64,000 nt of DNA from Cycas panzhihuaensis (GCA_023213395.1 CM041465.1:199089741-199153740), one strand, 5' to 3'; numbered from the stretch's first letter, positions 1 through 13,700 are shown. Notes: generated by a model from the sequence alone, not told the origin. A program made the numbers and translations.

Positions 1-861
1 TCCAAAAACATATTTAGAAATATTTTACTAAAGTAAGGGAAACCTTGGATTGGAAGTAATATCTAGTTCCCCTATTAAATCTAACATGTTTTTTCTCTTT
101 GCACACATAGCATAAACCATTATATAAAGTAGTAACAATAATAAAGCAAGCATGAAAGGCAAACAAGCACATTTGGCAACTTTCTATTTCAATTTTCAGT
201 TATATGAAAATATCTTACACTATTTCTAAAATGAATCTCATCTGTATGATCTATACTGCTAGTTCTTGACTTGTGTACACACTCTTCTTGGTTGAAATAG
301 AACAAGGTTGACTGAAGTCTAGGCCCTAAGGGAGGTGTGAATTTCATACTAGGTTTGGTCTTAACCAGAATAATGGTGGAGGGACAGGTTAGCCATACCT
401 ACAGCCTCTAATTAGGGATAATCCTTATAACCACCCTAAAAAACTAAAAATTTTAATGCAAGATTAAAATTAATTTAGTCCAATATCCATCATAGTCGTG
501 GGATATACACTATAGTTTGACTCTTCGGATGAGGTATATAGCTGCTCATTGGTGAATTGGGTGAGGACTGGGAGTACCTAAGTTCCATTATGACTTGGAT
601 TTTATCACCAAGTGCAAGTGGAGGTATCACAAGTGAATGCCTTAATCGTATACTAGAAGCCTTAGGCATTGAAACCTCACATACATTTAGACATAAGTGA
701 GAGGTTAGTGGTATGACACATCACCACTCTTTGTTAGCTCTATATTAGGCCTTATTCTTGCATCATTGCTTATATTTATTTTATTTTTTATAGTTCTTGA
801 AAAATAATTAATCATTGCTTGCTTCTCATCATAAGCATTCATTTCTACATCCTTACTGTAC
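1..861 (+). other. AT-rich leader or decayed 5' LTR of Copia A
   Basis: No reading frame with recognisable protein similarity is visible here. The stretch precedes a degraded primer-binding-site candidate and a copia gag start, so by position it should hold the 5' LTR and/or leader of the following element. I could not find a matching 3' LTR in the window, so the LTR boundaries stay undefined. Uncertain. Confidence 0.3.
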
Positions 862-862
862 C

Positions 863-877
863 AGGTGTTTTAGCCAC
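863..877 (+). other. Degraded initiator-Met tRNA primer-binding site (Copia A)
   Basis: The 15 bases aggtgttttagccac match the copia primer-binding site tggtatcagagccac at about ten positions, including the 3' block agccac. It sits about 50 bases before the gag-like ATG at 927, as expected for a copia element. The match is imperfect, so this is a positional inference. Confidence 0.3.
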
Positions 878-926
878 ACGTGTCAGTAGCACATACTTTT
901 ATCATCTCTTCTACTTCATCATCACC

Positions 927-3900
927 ATGCCATCTCAATTCAAGCAGAACGTTAACTATATATTGAAAGACAAAGAAAATTGGGATTTATAGTACACTAG
1001 AGTTAAAAATGATATAACGTATGAAGGCCTTTAAAGAGCCCATTTGCAGCCTACACCTAGCATACTAGCAAGAGCTACAATAACCGCTTCTGGTGAATCC
1101 TCCCCAATAGCTCCTACAGATGCTACAGCCAAACTACAATGGAAAATAGATGATGAAAAGATTTATACAGGAATTTTATTGGTCACTAATCACTCTTTGT
1201 ACAACTTGATTAATGAAGAGCAATATAATGTAGCATGAAAGGTTCTCAAAGTTCTCAAGAAGAACTTTGATACCAAATCAGATTTAGAATTTATTTATCT
1301 TATTCTAAAAATGAATAAATTAAAAATGCAGAAGGGACGGGCTCATCAGACAATAAATCTCCTTCGACCAATCAAACAAGCAATTCATAAAGATTTTAAG
1401 ACTCAATGTATCACTTGGGCATTCTTGATCCAGTCATGTCTACATGTTCCTAATTATAAAAACTTACTTAAAAGTCTTCAATCTAATGGAGTCCATAGAA
1501 TTTGATAAGACCTTTGATACGAACTTTGTAGCCTCTGACTCTCTTCCAAATGCAACCTTTGAGATAGAAGAAGAAGTTTACTATACAAGAAATTAAGGTC
1601 TCTCTCGTGGTAGAGAAAATAACCGAGTAAGAGGAAGATGAAGAAACATAAGAAATCATCCACAAGGTCAACCAAACCCCGAGTCACAACCTCGACAGTT
1701 TCAAGGCCAAGGGCCACCTCAACAAAGAGCAAGACAATCAGGCTAAACCAGTACCTCTTCAGGGACTAGTAATCAAACTATTATATATGTTCAGTGTAAC
1801 CGTAAAGGGCACTTGGCAAAAGACTTCAAAACTACCACTTATAAGTTGGCCAAGTTACAACTAAAACATGGAGCTCATAATGTTTAAGAAAGTTATGAAG
1901 AGTCCTTTAGTGGTGCAGGTTTTGTACAAGTACATGTTCAAAGAATTGAGGGATCTTCAACATCAAATACCATTGACCAACCAAAGAGGTACTTTGAAGC
2001 TCGATGTGGATATATCATTTGTGAATTCTCTTCACCAATGCCAAGGCTTATTGGAATTACCAATAGTGTGGCTTCAATCGATGGACAGTGGATCATGGAC
2101 ACAGGAGCAACTCAATATATGACATATAATTGCAGTCTATATCAGACATTTAACTCAAATATTCAAGGAGTTATTCACGTGGTTGATAAATCACAACAAC
2201 TTATTGAAGGAATTGGTAACGTTCACCTAAAACTCCCAGGCTTAGAAGAATTTACATTGCTTGATGTCTTATACATACCCAATCTTAAACAAAACCTACT
2301 TTTCTTATCCACACTTGTCTCTCATGGATTTGATTTGAGTGTAACCATAAATGACTAGACTCTCTAGGTCATTCACCCTCCAACTAATTAGGTGGTTTTG
2401 ACTGGACATCTCTCTAGTAAACTCTTTCGACTGAATGGCTTTCTATCTTCTGAAGCCCATTGTGCCTAAAGCCCTTGTGCCAATGAAGAATTTACATTTA
2501 ATTCCATCTTGAATCATTCAACGTTATCACCATAAGCTCTTTGGCATGCTCGCATGAGCCATGTTCACATTGATAGACTTAGAGATCTTTCTAACACTCT
2601 TCCAAATCTTCCAAAGTTCTCCTCTAATCCCTTTAAATGCAAAGCTTATATCATTGTCAAATCTCATAGACAACCCTTTCCCAAAAGTCAGTAGAAATTA
2701 AGCCATCCATTATAATTGGTACACTCTTATTTGTGCAGGCCAATGCCCATTCCTTCACTAAAGGGTAAGTTATTTTATATCTCCTTCATTGATGATTTCA
2801 CTAAAAAAATATGGGTAGCTTTTCTACTCAAGAAAGATAAAGCCCTTCATATATTCAAAGAATACAAATCCCTCATTGAAAAGGAGTCAGGTTATTAACT
2901 CAAATATCTTTGAACTGATAATGGTGGCGAATATACCTCACATGAGTTTGAAAGCTATCTTCGCGATAATGACATAAAGCATCAAACAACAGTAGCAGGT
3001 ACACCATAGTAAAATGGAGTCGCCAAGTATATGAACAGGATAATCATAAACATGGCTCAGGCTATATTGATATACAAAAATATACCTTCCTACCTATGGG
3101 CCGAAGCTATCTAAACAACTATTTATTATATCAATGTTGTTAGCCCATCAAAAGTAGTACAATCACCTAATGAAAAGTGGTTAGGACAAGTCCCCATTGT
3201 TCACTACAAAATTTTTGGCTCTACATGCTATGCCCACATTCTGGATGCAGATCAAAATAAACTATAGCCAAGGGCACTTAAAGGTATCTTTGTTGGATAC
3301 CCTATGGATAAGAAAGGGTATAAGGTTTTTATACCTTCACAAGGAAAAATCATTATTACTAGAGGTGTCATTTTTGTAGAGACAGAAGATCAGTTATTTA
3401 AACTGGACTTTAAAGTACCCTCAGGGTGCTATAATCGTGTTATCAAGTATGATGTTCAAATTTTAAAATTTAGGACGGGGGATAGAAATAAATTACTCTA
3501 AATATTGGAAGCTGATAGTAGAGCCTCAGAGGATATAAGTTGTGACTCTGAACTGATGAGTGCACATCTAGCACCATCTTTTGAAGATAGTAAAATTAAC
3601 AAAGGCAAAACCATTATAGAAGAACCATCCTCTCTACCTTCAGTCAACAAAGATAAAACATTGGTAGAAAGACCATCTTCCTGAGGCGCATCAACATCCT
3701 CCTCACAAAATAATCATTTCAATGAACAAGATGAGAATCAAGAAGTTGAGAAAATGACCACATTCCCAACTCGAGGATCTCAAGAAGCCTACCAAATCAA
3801 TAAGGACATATGACTAGATGATGTGGGAAAAATTGGCACTCGAAGTACCCATAGCAAAAGGATGCAAGAATTATTATATATTGAGCTTGAACCGGTAGAA

Positions 3901-4500
3901 CTACACCTTACTCTTAATGAAGAGCCCTTAATGTACCAAGAAGTAATGCAATGAACGAATAGTACCAATCTCTTATCAACAACGGTACATGGGAGCTCGT
4001 TGATCTACCTCTTGGCAGAAAGGCAATTCAAAATAAATGGGTCTTCAAAAGTAAATATGGAACAGATGGCACATTGAAAAATGCAAGGTGACATTGGTAG
4101 CTAACTAATTTACACAAAGGAAAAGCATCGACTATACTGAAGTATTTGCACCTACAACCAAGTAGCCTACAATTAGAACTCTTGTGGCCTTGGGCGTCAA
4201 TGTGGTTGGAAAATCCACCAACTCGATATTAAGACCGCGTTTCTCAATGGAGATCTTAAAGAAGAAATTTACATGGCTCAGCTAGAAGGATATGAGATTG
4301 AAGGTCAAGAGCATAAGGTTTGCGGTGCTCGTAAAGTCCTTATACTGACCTCAAACAAGTCCCTCATTCTTGGTTTGCCAAGTTGTCCGAAAGAATTAGG
4401 CAACTTGGATATGAGGTTCAGGACTACCAAGATATTGATGCAACATTGTTCATTATTTTTTAGCTCTAGGTGGATTTCTTTTGTTGGTTCATCATCTAAA
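927..4500 (+). pseudogene. Ty1/copia gag-pol polyprotein remnant (Copia A)
   Basis: Remnant of a copia polyprotein, which packages element RNA (gag), processes itself (protease), integrates cDNA (integrase) and copies RNA (RT). Domains run in copia order but in changing frames with many stops. A gag-like N-terminus follows the ATG at 927. A zinc-knuckle remnant lies at 1792-1833 (CNRKGHLAKD with the last Cys lost). The aspartic protease motif DTGA is at about 2095. A GAG-pre-integrase LWHAR-like block starts near 2540. The integrase core runs about 2700-3400, with IDDF and TDNGGEY visible. The usual VPRSxxxA/NxTWELVxLP start of RT lies at about 3930-4030. The catalytic integrase Glu reads Lys (codon 3025-3027). 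RT breaks off near 4490 and its catalytic box and RNase H are absent. Class assignment is secure; the element is dead. Confidence 0.85.
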
Positions 4501-4529
4501 TGATAACATATTAAGAAAAATAAAAGATG

Positions 4530-5990
4530 AGTATGTACCTTTACTTACTTGTTACTCTAATGTCCATGCCATTCTTAGTTTATGGGAAACACTTACCTCC
4601 TTAGCAGTAAAACCTCTTCAACTTATGGCTAAAAGATAGTAAATTCTATCAATAAAGATCTCTTTAAAGATATTACCCTTAGTTTAGCCACATTGGAAAG
4701 ATAAGTTAGAGGTGTATTGACTAGGAAGGGTAATAGGTCAGTGACTAGATCAAACCAATATAGGCTAGTGGTTGTAAGGAACCTAGATAAGTATAAATAG
4801 GGCCACCATAGTTTATCCTCATGAGTGGCTATCTTTTATAGTGGTCTTAGGTAGTTGGAGGATTGGACTAATAACTAAATAAGATAGGCATGATAGCCAA
4901 AATTTGTGTTCAAAAGCTTAGGGACTTGGACAAATGAGGTAATGCTTTGAATACTAAGGGAGAGGACTCAAGTGTCAAGGTAGGTTGCCATAGTTTAGCC
5001 TCATTAGTAGTCGTTTGTCGAAGGAGGTCTTTGGGATTATCTTAGAGCCATAGTTTTTATTTTTATGGTTTTATAATTTTCTTGTATTTTTGTTATTTTA
5101 TAATTTTTTTAGAAACTTTAATAGTTTTATATTAGGTTTTTAGTTTTTAAGATGTTTTCCTAAAATGAGGTAGATAAACTAGAAAGGAAATGACATAAAT
5201 AAGCAAGAAAGAGGTTTTGGATACTAACAGAATAATACCCTCTAGGGACATTATAGCCTAACTAAGTATATATAAGTGTTTACAAATGTACATAATAGTT
5301 TATCCATATTTCATAGTAAAAGTGATAATTTAGGCTCTTATCAAAGTGAAGGGGAAGCTGCCACCTTGGCCTAACTTTCATGGTGGGCTAAGGATACCAG
5401 AAATTATCACCACAATTTAACTTCTTTGGTGAGTACCCCTTAGAGGTAGTGATAGAGGAGTTGTCTAATAGACAGGGTCTTAATAAAAGGCCTATTAGGT
5501 TAGAGGAGGATCTTCCATCTATAGAAAATGGTACTCAAGAATGAAGGTGACCAATCGATTTATCTCAATCTTATATTCTTGTGGGATATAGTCGGTGCTA
5601 ATAGGAGAGAATCGTGCTAAGTGGAAGCTAACCTAGTTAGAAAGGGCATGCAATTTAGGACAATGAACTTGGTAGACCTATGTAAGTTATGAGACAATAA
5701 GCTAGGAGTCTAAGTATAATATAATAGGGACTTGATGAATACCTAAAGCATTAGTCGAGGCCTTTATAACAGTAATGTATTTAGCTATGTTATTAGTTGT
5801 TATAGGCAAATAGACTCCAAAGTGAATAAGTAGGTGTCTTGGGTGATTATAAATGGTTTAAGATACAATTGAATGGATAGGATTCCCATGGCTAGCTCTA
5901 TCGGTATGGATAATCAATGCCATGGGGAAATGCAATAGTAACTTAGAGTAGGCTTGATGAATGAAGGGGATGGGAAAAAATTAGCCAACA
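4530..5990 (-). pseudogene. Tat-like gypsy fragment with RNase H remnant
   Basis: No intact frame. The + strand is clearly alignable with 44570-45610, where the minus strand encodes an archaeal-type RNase H. Shared landmarks in the same order are: a block with gggaaacact...cctcttagcag-type text (4585 versus 44620), ccatagtttagcctcattag (about 4990 versus 45018), ttggtagacctatgtaagt (about 5670 versus 45300), and the NNEAEY-encoding stretch ggccttt...tatttagctatgttatt (about 5760 versus 45390). It is therefore a second, more decayed copy of that retrotransposon family. It abuts the broken RT of Copia A, so nested insertion is possible; no terminal repeats were found. Confidence 0.6.
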
Positions 5991-5999
5991 TCACTAGGG

Positions 6000-6790
6000 C
6001 ATAGGTTTGTTTATAAGCTTTGACTAAAACAACGGATTAAATGCAAACATTATTAGTGGATCTATGTTAGTATCATGAGTAATTTTATGGTTTATTTTGA
6101 ATTTATCTATGTTGAGTAGGTTTCGATCGTAACTAAGGCCACAATGGACCCAAGTAGTTAGATCTAAAGGTCCTAAATAACCCATACATCTAGACCTAAA
6201 TTACAAACTATAGGTGGGGATAAGACTGATATGTGACCTTCCCTAGATATTATAAAAGTGGTGGTAAGTACATACAACTTGTGCTCCCAGAAATAATTAT
6301 ATATCTCTCATATGATATCAAAATCCAGTGGCATTAGTTGTATTCTAAGTTGACTCTTGGAGGTTTTAATAAGTGGTCATATAATATGCTTTGAAGATTT
6401 TTTAAGGCAATTTTAATGATATTATGTTTGAATATTGATTTGACAAGATGTTAAAGTGAAGCATGTGATTTAAAAAAAAGGTGTTTTGTCACATGGGACT
6501 ACTTAGATTACCATTTCTACAGGTTTGTTCCATGGTGTAGTGGATGGGGCTGAGAGTTTTCAGCTTGATTTGTCTCTTCTGCTTATGGCCTTAGTTGAGA
6601 GAGGCAAAAATAGGTAAAATGAGAGCAGGTGAACACTACTTAGAAGGTGGATATTAGTGAACCATGTACAAGAAATCTATTTTAGAGAACTAGTGAGTAC
6701 AATAATCGGTTACACATGTGCTTTAATAGATGTTTGGTTTTTATGTAGACCCATCATCAAGATTTAAAGTAGTTATGTGATATGGTCTAA
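6000..6790. other. No recognisable gene; decayed repeat DNA
   Basis: All frames are broken by stops. It lies between the Tat-like fragment and an LTR-like block preceded by a purine tract, so it is presumably the 3' internal part of a decayed element. No protein motif was recognised. Confidence 0.4.
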
Positions 6791-6794
6791 CATT

Positions 6795-6804
6795 AAAGGG
6801 GGAA
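6795..6804 (+). other. Polypurine tract candidate
   Basis: The purine run aaagggggaa directly precedes a block that starts TATTAGGTAATG. That start resembles TGTTAGATAATG at the 5' end of the Copia D LTR (59611). This is the expected position for second-strand priming at a copia 3' LTR. Confidence 0.45.
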
Positions 6805-7155
6805 TATTAGGTAATGTTAACCTATAAAAAAAATTAATTAATGTAAATCAATGTGGTTATCCCTTTAATGTAGTTAATTAATTGACTAAGTGGCTTGTGA
6901 AATGTGATTGGATAACTAAGTGGTTTAATATACCATAAATACATATCAATTTAATAATATAATTTGGAGGTGGCTATTTCCCACAAGTATGTTATATTCC
7001 GAACATACATATTTATATTTATTCTTTATTTCCACATGTATGGAATAGTCTCATAATCTTGTATGAACATAAGACCTATATGACATGTGTTTATGCACTT
7101 TTATTTCCATCATTTGGTATCTCGTGATATGTTTTGATCCTACCATATTCTAACA
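6805..7155 (+). repeat. Probable copia-type 3' LTR
   Basis: A block of about 351 bp begins TATTAGG (a likely G-to-A change of TGTTAGG) right after a polypurine tract and ends ...TTCTAACA, giving TGTTA/TAACA-like inverted ends. No second copy was found, so it is either a 3' LTR that lost its partner or a solo LTR. Which internal region it belonged to is unclear. Confidence 0.4.
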
Positions 7156-9397
7156 AAGATAATATATGTTATGTGTTTCATGCTATTTATTATATGTGGT
7201 TATTGTATCTCTAGCTAAATATACATCTTCAACTAGACTTTTTGATGGCTAAAAATTTTATTTTATGCATAACTTAGAATTTTTTTCTTTTCAATTAATC
7301 TCTCTCAAATAACATATGAGATCTCTCCTCATCTCATATGAGATAGTTAACTATAACTATTCATTCTTAAACAATATCAACATCTCAAATAATATTCTCT
7401 CCTTTATCAACATGCATCTCAATTCTTCATTCTCACCTTCCATTTCAAACCAACTAAGTCAAGATTCAACAAGATAATAATGTCATTCATTAATAACATT
7501 CTTTTAAATATATCAAGGTGTTTTCAAATATATCCTTCAATCATTCATTCAATTAGGTGATTATTATCATTTTTCTTCAACATTTCATGTCTTAAATTTA
7601 TCATAATTTAATCGACTCACTATAAAGAGTTTTACTCTTCTTCATGGGGGATCAACAAACATCTTCTTGGAATGTAAATGTGTCATTTTTCATCATTATA
7701 TATGTTCTTAAGTGTGTTTAAAACTTGAAAAATAGCCAATATTTTTTTCCTTCTCTTTTCATTAAAATTCATTAAAACATTTATATAAAATGTACAAATA
7801 CACCAACGAACCTTCAACCATTCAAAAAGGATTCTCATGTATTTTATATTTTTTAAATTTAAGCCATTAAATATATTAAATAAGATATTCAAACATCCAA
7901 TTGTAAGTTTTTCATCAAACGAATATTTATCATCATTAACATGCATTTAATATACTTCGGCATACACCTAAGAACCCTTAAAATCATTTTTAAAAAAAGT
8001 TAGATATGGTTTTTCATTTCTCAACAAATGACTTTATAACTATACCTAAAAATACTTTTCCAAATTTACTAATTAAAATTTTTATCCTTTAATTTCTAAG
8101 TTATACCTCATAATCACTCATTATGTATGTATATGAGTTTAATTTCTAATGCCTTAATTAAATCAAAATTTTGACTTCATATGTAATAACTATTCTTAAA
8201 ATACTACTAGTGTATCATAATATATATATGTATATATAGATACACATGCCTCTTGTAATAACGTTCACTCATGTATGCAGAGGGCTAGCCTATGTAGGTG
8301 AATTTTAAATAGTAATAGCCTTCCTCACATATTTATGGACTAGTTCAAACTTATATGTTTAATGAAATATGGTGCACCACGTGCATAAATACATCCATGT
8401 AAAAGCATCAATAAAATATCTCCACTGTTTTAACTTTCAATACTATCAACATGCCCTTGATATATGGTCACATCTCATTGGTATACCACCAATTTATAGC
8501 TTATCATAATAATCTATTAATTAGCTTTTAAAATGACTGATGCTAGCTTGATACTTGCTTTTTAATAGCTATACACAATGCATATATAGATCATCTTTAG
8601 ATAGCAAAGATTTCCACCAAGTTCTTATGGTCTTTAATATTCTAATTATTTACTTCATTCATCTAAAACTAGCTTTTCACACATCTCCTAGGATCTTCTA
8701 CTGACTCCAACCTCTTTCTACATACTTCTTACTTTATTCAGGCTTTTATACCATTTAAATTTTATGAAATCATCTTGTGTGTAGCTCTAAAATTATCTCA
8801 CAGGCCTCCTGGGATCTTCTACTAACTACAAACTCTTTTTATATACTTCTTGCTTTAATTAGGCTCTAATATCATATTAAAATTTCTGAAATCATCTTAT
8901 TAAAATTTAACATACTTTAATACTATATTGGATTTGTTATACATATAAGTTGGTTTTATTTTATAAAGAACTCATACCCTATAACTTGCACAAATAATAA
9001 ATGAATTATGATTCATAAGTTAATCATAAGATAAGACATTAAACACATATAAATAAGATATATATACAACAATATAACATAATCATACATAGAAAAAATA
9101 TCATATAAGATAAGATTAATATATGAAAAGCTCTTGATTAGAAAAACCATAAGAGAAAAGTGATCAACTCAACTCTTAATTGATCTTTTGATATATGCAC
9201 ATATATATAATGATTATCACCTCATATATAAGTAATAGAATATAAGAACTTCAACAATCAATGATATCATATTAGTACATTGACCACTTAAATTATATGT
9301 AAGAACCTTTATGTTGAACAATCATATTATATCACAACTTAGCCATATAAATTAAATATTACATCAAATATTATGAAATCTAGTATTTTAATAAAAT
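7156..9397. other. AT-rich intergenic DNA without gene
   Basis: Very AT-rich, all frames short, no family motif seen. It contains a roughly 121-bp tandem duplication (separate entry). A short minus-strand open stretch at 7683-7946 is lysine/asparagine-rich chance coding in AT-rich DNA. Confidence 0.6.
8661..8900. repeat. Two-unit tandem duplication, period about 121 bp
   Basis: Units 8661-8781 and 8782-8900 share ggatcttctact (8691 and 8812), catacttctt/atacttcttg, and gaaatcatctt (8766 and 8888), all offset by 121-122 bases. Many substitutions show that it is old. No coding content. Confidence 0.7.
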
Positions 9398-9719
9398 TGT
9401 ATTATGGATTTAATCCCCTAATTCACATTCTTTTATATTCTCTTATATCTTCTACTTCTTCTCTCTCTTATCTTTTCTTATATATTCTATTTCTTCTCTC
9501 TTCTTTATATCCCATATGCATAAGTAGTAGGTTATGTAGTAGCCATAGAGCCTTATATATATTCATGTAATCCTTAGAGGAGTATCTTAAATATCATTAC
9601 TATTGTATATAATTAGGAGGTTATCCCCTTGAAGGGTATTCCAATACAAGTATTCTCTTTGGTATTATTTGGGCATTGTATTGGTGTATTATTATCATCG
9701 AAGGAATGATATCCTACCA
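9398..9719 (+). repeat. Chromovirus 5' LTR
   Basis: Starts TGTATTATGG and ends CCTACCA, two bases before the PBS. It is alignable over its whole length with 14998-15360, including the pyrimidine-rich start (cttctacttcttctctc), tatatattcatgtaatccttag, and the end gaaggaatgatatcctacca. It lacks the extra tandem unit present in the 3' copy. Confidence 0.85.
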
Positions 9720-9721
9720 TG

Positions 9722-9733
9722 TGGTATTAAAGC
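9722..9733 (+). other. Initiator-Met tRNA primer-binding site (chromovirus)
   Basis: tggtattaaagc matches the canonical tggtatcagagc at 10 of 12 positions and sits two bases after the CA end of the 5' LTR. Both mismatches (C to T, G to A) are transitions. Confidence 0.8.
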
Positions 9734-10738
9734 AATCGATTCACAGACTGTGGGAGAGTCAAATGTATTAAATAGTTAGTTTTTTTTAATCAATTTTTAT
9801 TTCTGTTAGTATTTATTCTCATTTTAAATTTTTGCCTAATTACTTCTACTTTTTTGGTGTAGATAACATTGTAATCAGGTAGGTATCCTAACACTACTAT
9901 TGGGCAATTTTTCCCTACATTTAGATAGGACCTTATATTGAGTATCTATAAATATCATGAGGAACTATCATTTTAAGCTATGTTTATTATGGCTTTTATG
10001 TCCTCTATATGAAGAATTAGAGATCACACTCCTGAACCAAGCCTTAGATAAAACTTGGCTCTAAAACTATACCTCCACATACCTATGGATCTATAAGAGG
10101 ACTACTTAAGTAGGTCTTCTTAGTATAGGTAACCATAAGAAACTTATCAGCCATCTACAATTTATAGTACACTGGTAAGCAGTTAGCCTCATGAAGTTAC
10201 TCTCCTCATACCCTAGAGACGGGATAGTATACCTGTAGGGTAGAGCATTAGCCTCTATAAGTTGATACTATTTATGACTAGGATCAATATAATAGAGAGC
10301 CTATAAACCAGATAATCCTAGACCTAGTAAGCCTAATTAGTCTATTAGTAGTACGTGTATACCTAGAAAGTTAATTTACTCATTAATTTATAAACCTAGT
10401 ATGTCTAGCTAGCTTGTTGTTAATCCATACATATGTAATCCATTAGTTAATCAGCTAATTGTATGTGACCAAAAAATTTTAAAAAAGAAAGAAAAATAAA
10501 AATAAAAGTAAAAAAGAAAAAAAAATAAAGTTAGTCAGTCAATTGGAAGTGATGAAAAAATCCATATTGCTTTATTATAAAAGATTGAAGATAATAATCT
10601 ATTAACACTTTATCAAGCCCTTTTTATTCACATTTACTAATTAGGATTCAACTTAGGTCTTGTAAACAAATGGTCACTAAGTTAAACCCTAACTAGAACT
10701 GAAATCTTAATGATGTTATCATACAACTTGAAGGAGAC
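9734..10738 (+). other. Chromovirus leader region
   Basis: Untranslated, AT-rich leader between PBS and gag with no open frame. Part of it (about 10000-10500) is alignable with 32380-32960, including ccttagataaaac and the A-rich aaaaaagaaagaaa stretch. Confidence 0.6.
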
Positions 10739-13700
10739 ATGTTGCAAATCCAAACTAACTTCAATGAAAATTTTGAAAGGGTAATACAAGAGCTCATAAT
10801 TATGAAACTTTCTAATGAAGAAGACAACCATTACAAGTTAGAAGAAAATATTGAATTCAATGATACTACTCACATACATGAGGGTCACTTTAATAACGAA
10901 GATAAAGATAATGATAATAGATGCTTCCATCTTAACTCTCTTCCTAAGTTAGAAATCAAGAAATTGAATGGCACATATGTGCATACCTAGGTCACCCAAA
11001 TGGAGTAATACTTTTATCTTTACTAGGCTCTAACTGACAAGAATATCCCTATTATCTCTCTACACATGGATGGGCTTAGTTATTAATATGAAGGTTTTGT
11101 CAAAGACCTTATAGCTTAATATAATAACACATAAGATCACAACCACTTCAACTAATTAGCTAAAGTCAAATAGAAGGGCACTATTTCAACTTATACAACA
11201 TAATACCAATGTCTCTCCATAAGGGTTTATGGTCTCTATCATGACAAATTACTTGAGTTATACATTGGTGTATTATAGGATGACATCGCACATGAGTTAT
11301 AACCCTTAAAACTTAATAACATCTCTATATCTATCAAATTTTCTTAACACATTGAAGCTAAAAATAATGTATCTTGACCATTTCCATGAATTTTCCTAGA
11401 AAAATGATCGTAATCTTAGCTTTTTTATATGTGATAAATGACTTCCCCAGAGATAGATGAAAAATGATTGAAAGGGTTATGTTTTTTTTACAATAAAAAG
11501 TAGAACAAAGAACATAAGTGCCTTGAACGGTGCTTATTAATTATTAAGGACATCCTAGATGATGGACCAACAAAAGAAAGCCACCTAGAGCTAAAAAATA
11601 ATGACCATGATCCACTTGAGGAGGAAGACAAAGATTACCACTATTATATCTATGCATGCCCTTATTGGAATTGTGACCCCACAAACACTCAAACTTATTA
11701 GGTATATCAAGAAAACGAAAGTGGTTATCCTCATAGATTTTAGGAGCACCCATAATTTTTTAAATTAGAAACTTATTGAAGAACTCAATTATGTTCTATA
11801 TCTTATAAAAAATTTCTAGGTTATTGTGATTAATAGAGGGACACTCTCTTTATGGGAAAAAATATCATTATATCAAGCTATAAATAGGTTACTATCACCT
11901 CTTCACTTCTATGTATGCCATTCCTATTAAAGAAGTCGATGTTGTACTAGGGGTATAATGGCTTAAACCATTAGAGACCATTCAACTAAATATGAAAGAG
12001 CTCTTCATCTGATTTACTTATGAAGGAATTGACTATGAATTGAATGGGATAATTCCTCCCCCAACCTAAATCATCAACTCGCATTGTATGGAGAGGCTAA
12101 TTAAAAATGGTGGTATAAGGATCATTTCTAAATATTATGCTCTGGAAGGTTAGAAACTTCCAATAGAGGGGGGTATTCTCCAAGATGATAACATCCTCAA
12201 TGACTTGAAATTAGTGCTTTATCACTAAAACCAAGTCTTTAAGGATATTCCTCAAGGTCTTCCCCTAACATAAGACTAAGATCATGACATTGACCTAGTA
12301 GCTAGAAGTAATCCTCCTTATATTCAGCTATATTAGTACCCCTACTAATAAAATAATAAATTTAAATAGATAGTTTAATAACTCCTTAATGCCAGTATTA
12401 TTAGGAAAAGTAAAAGTACCTTTTCTACCCTAATGATTTTAGTAAGAAAAAGTAATGGCTCATTTTGCATGTGTGTAGACTATCATGAGCTTAATAAGAT
12501 AACCACGAAGGATAAATTTTCTATATCATTCATCGATGAACTCTTAGATGAGTTCCATGGAGTAACATTCTTCACATCATTAGACTTGAAGTTAGGATGC
12601 CATCAAATTAGGATCAAGGCAAATGATGTTTACAAGATGATATTTCATACACATGAATGGTATTATGAATTTTTAGTCATATCATTTGGCCTTACTAATA
12701 CCCCATCCAACTTTCAATAACTCATGAACAAACTCTTTTAGCCTTATTTAAGAAACTTTGTGCTAGTCTTCTTTTATGACATTCTGATCTTTAGTCACAC
12801 TTGGGAAGACCATCTTCATCATGTTGATAAGGCATTATAGGTGTTTACAAATAACTAACTTTATGCCAAAATTTAAAGTGTTACTTTAAGCAAATAGAAA
12901 TAGAATATTTAGGCCATATTATCTCCCAAGAAGGAGTTAAGGTGGATCTTAAGAAATTTCTAATTATCATAAATTGGCCTAAACCCAAAAATATCAAGGC
13001 CTTCATTGATTCTTAGTAATCATAAGGTATTATTAAAAGTTTATTTAAGGTTATGCAAGGATTACTTCTGCATTAATTAACTTGTTAGAAAAGGATTTGA
13101 ATACTTAAAGGTGGCTTTAACTACCACTTCAGTTCTTGCAACACCAAGCTTTATAAAGACCTTCACTATTGAATGTGATGCATTAAGGTAAGGAATTAGA
13201 GCAATCTTAATATAAGAAGTGAAACCTTTAATCTTTAAAAGTCATCAACTTACAACCAGGGATAAGTTAAATCCACATATAAGAAGGAGATGATGGTAAT
13301 TCTCCATGAAATTAGGAAATGAGGATAATATTTACTTGGGATACATTTTTAGATTAAAACAAACCATGATAGCTTAAAACATTTCCTAGCTTAAACGATG
13401 ATATCTGAGGAACAATAAAAATCGGTCACTAAAATGCAAGATCCTTGAAATCATATATAAAAAATGCAAGGATAATATAGTGGCTAATGCTTTATGTCAC
13501 AAGGAAGAAGGCTCTGTACTATATCCTATCGCCATGGTCAATCCCTCTTGGATAGCAGTTGTCAAACAAGAATAGGATCATGACCTCTTTATGAAGTAGA
13601 TCATTCAAGACCTTCAAGATGGGGTAGGGTACTCAACCCACTACACATGGTTCATAAATATTCTTTGGTATAAGAATAGGATATATATGTACCCTCACTC

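Noticed and set aside
7683-7946. 87-codon minus-strand frame
   Set aside because: Low-complexity Lys/Asn/Ile composition, no motif, AT-rich desert.
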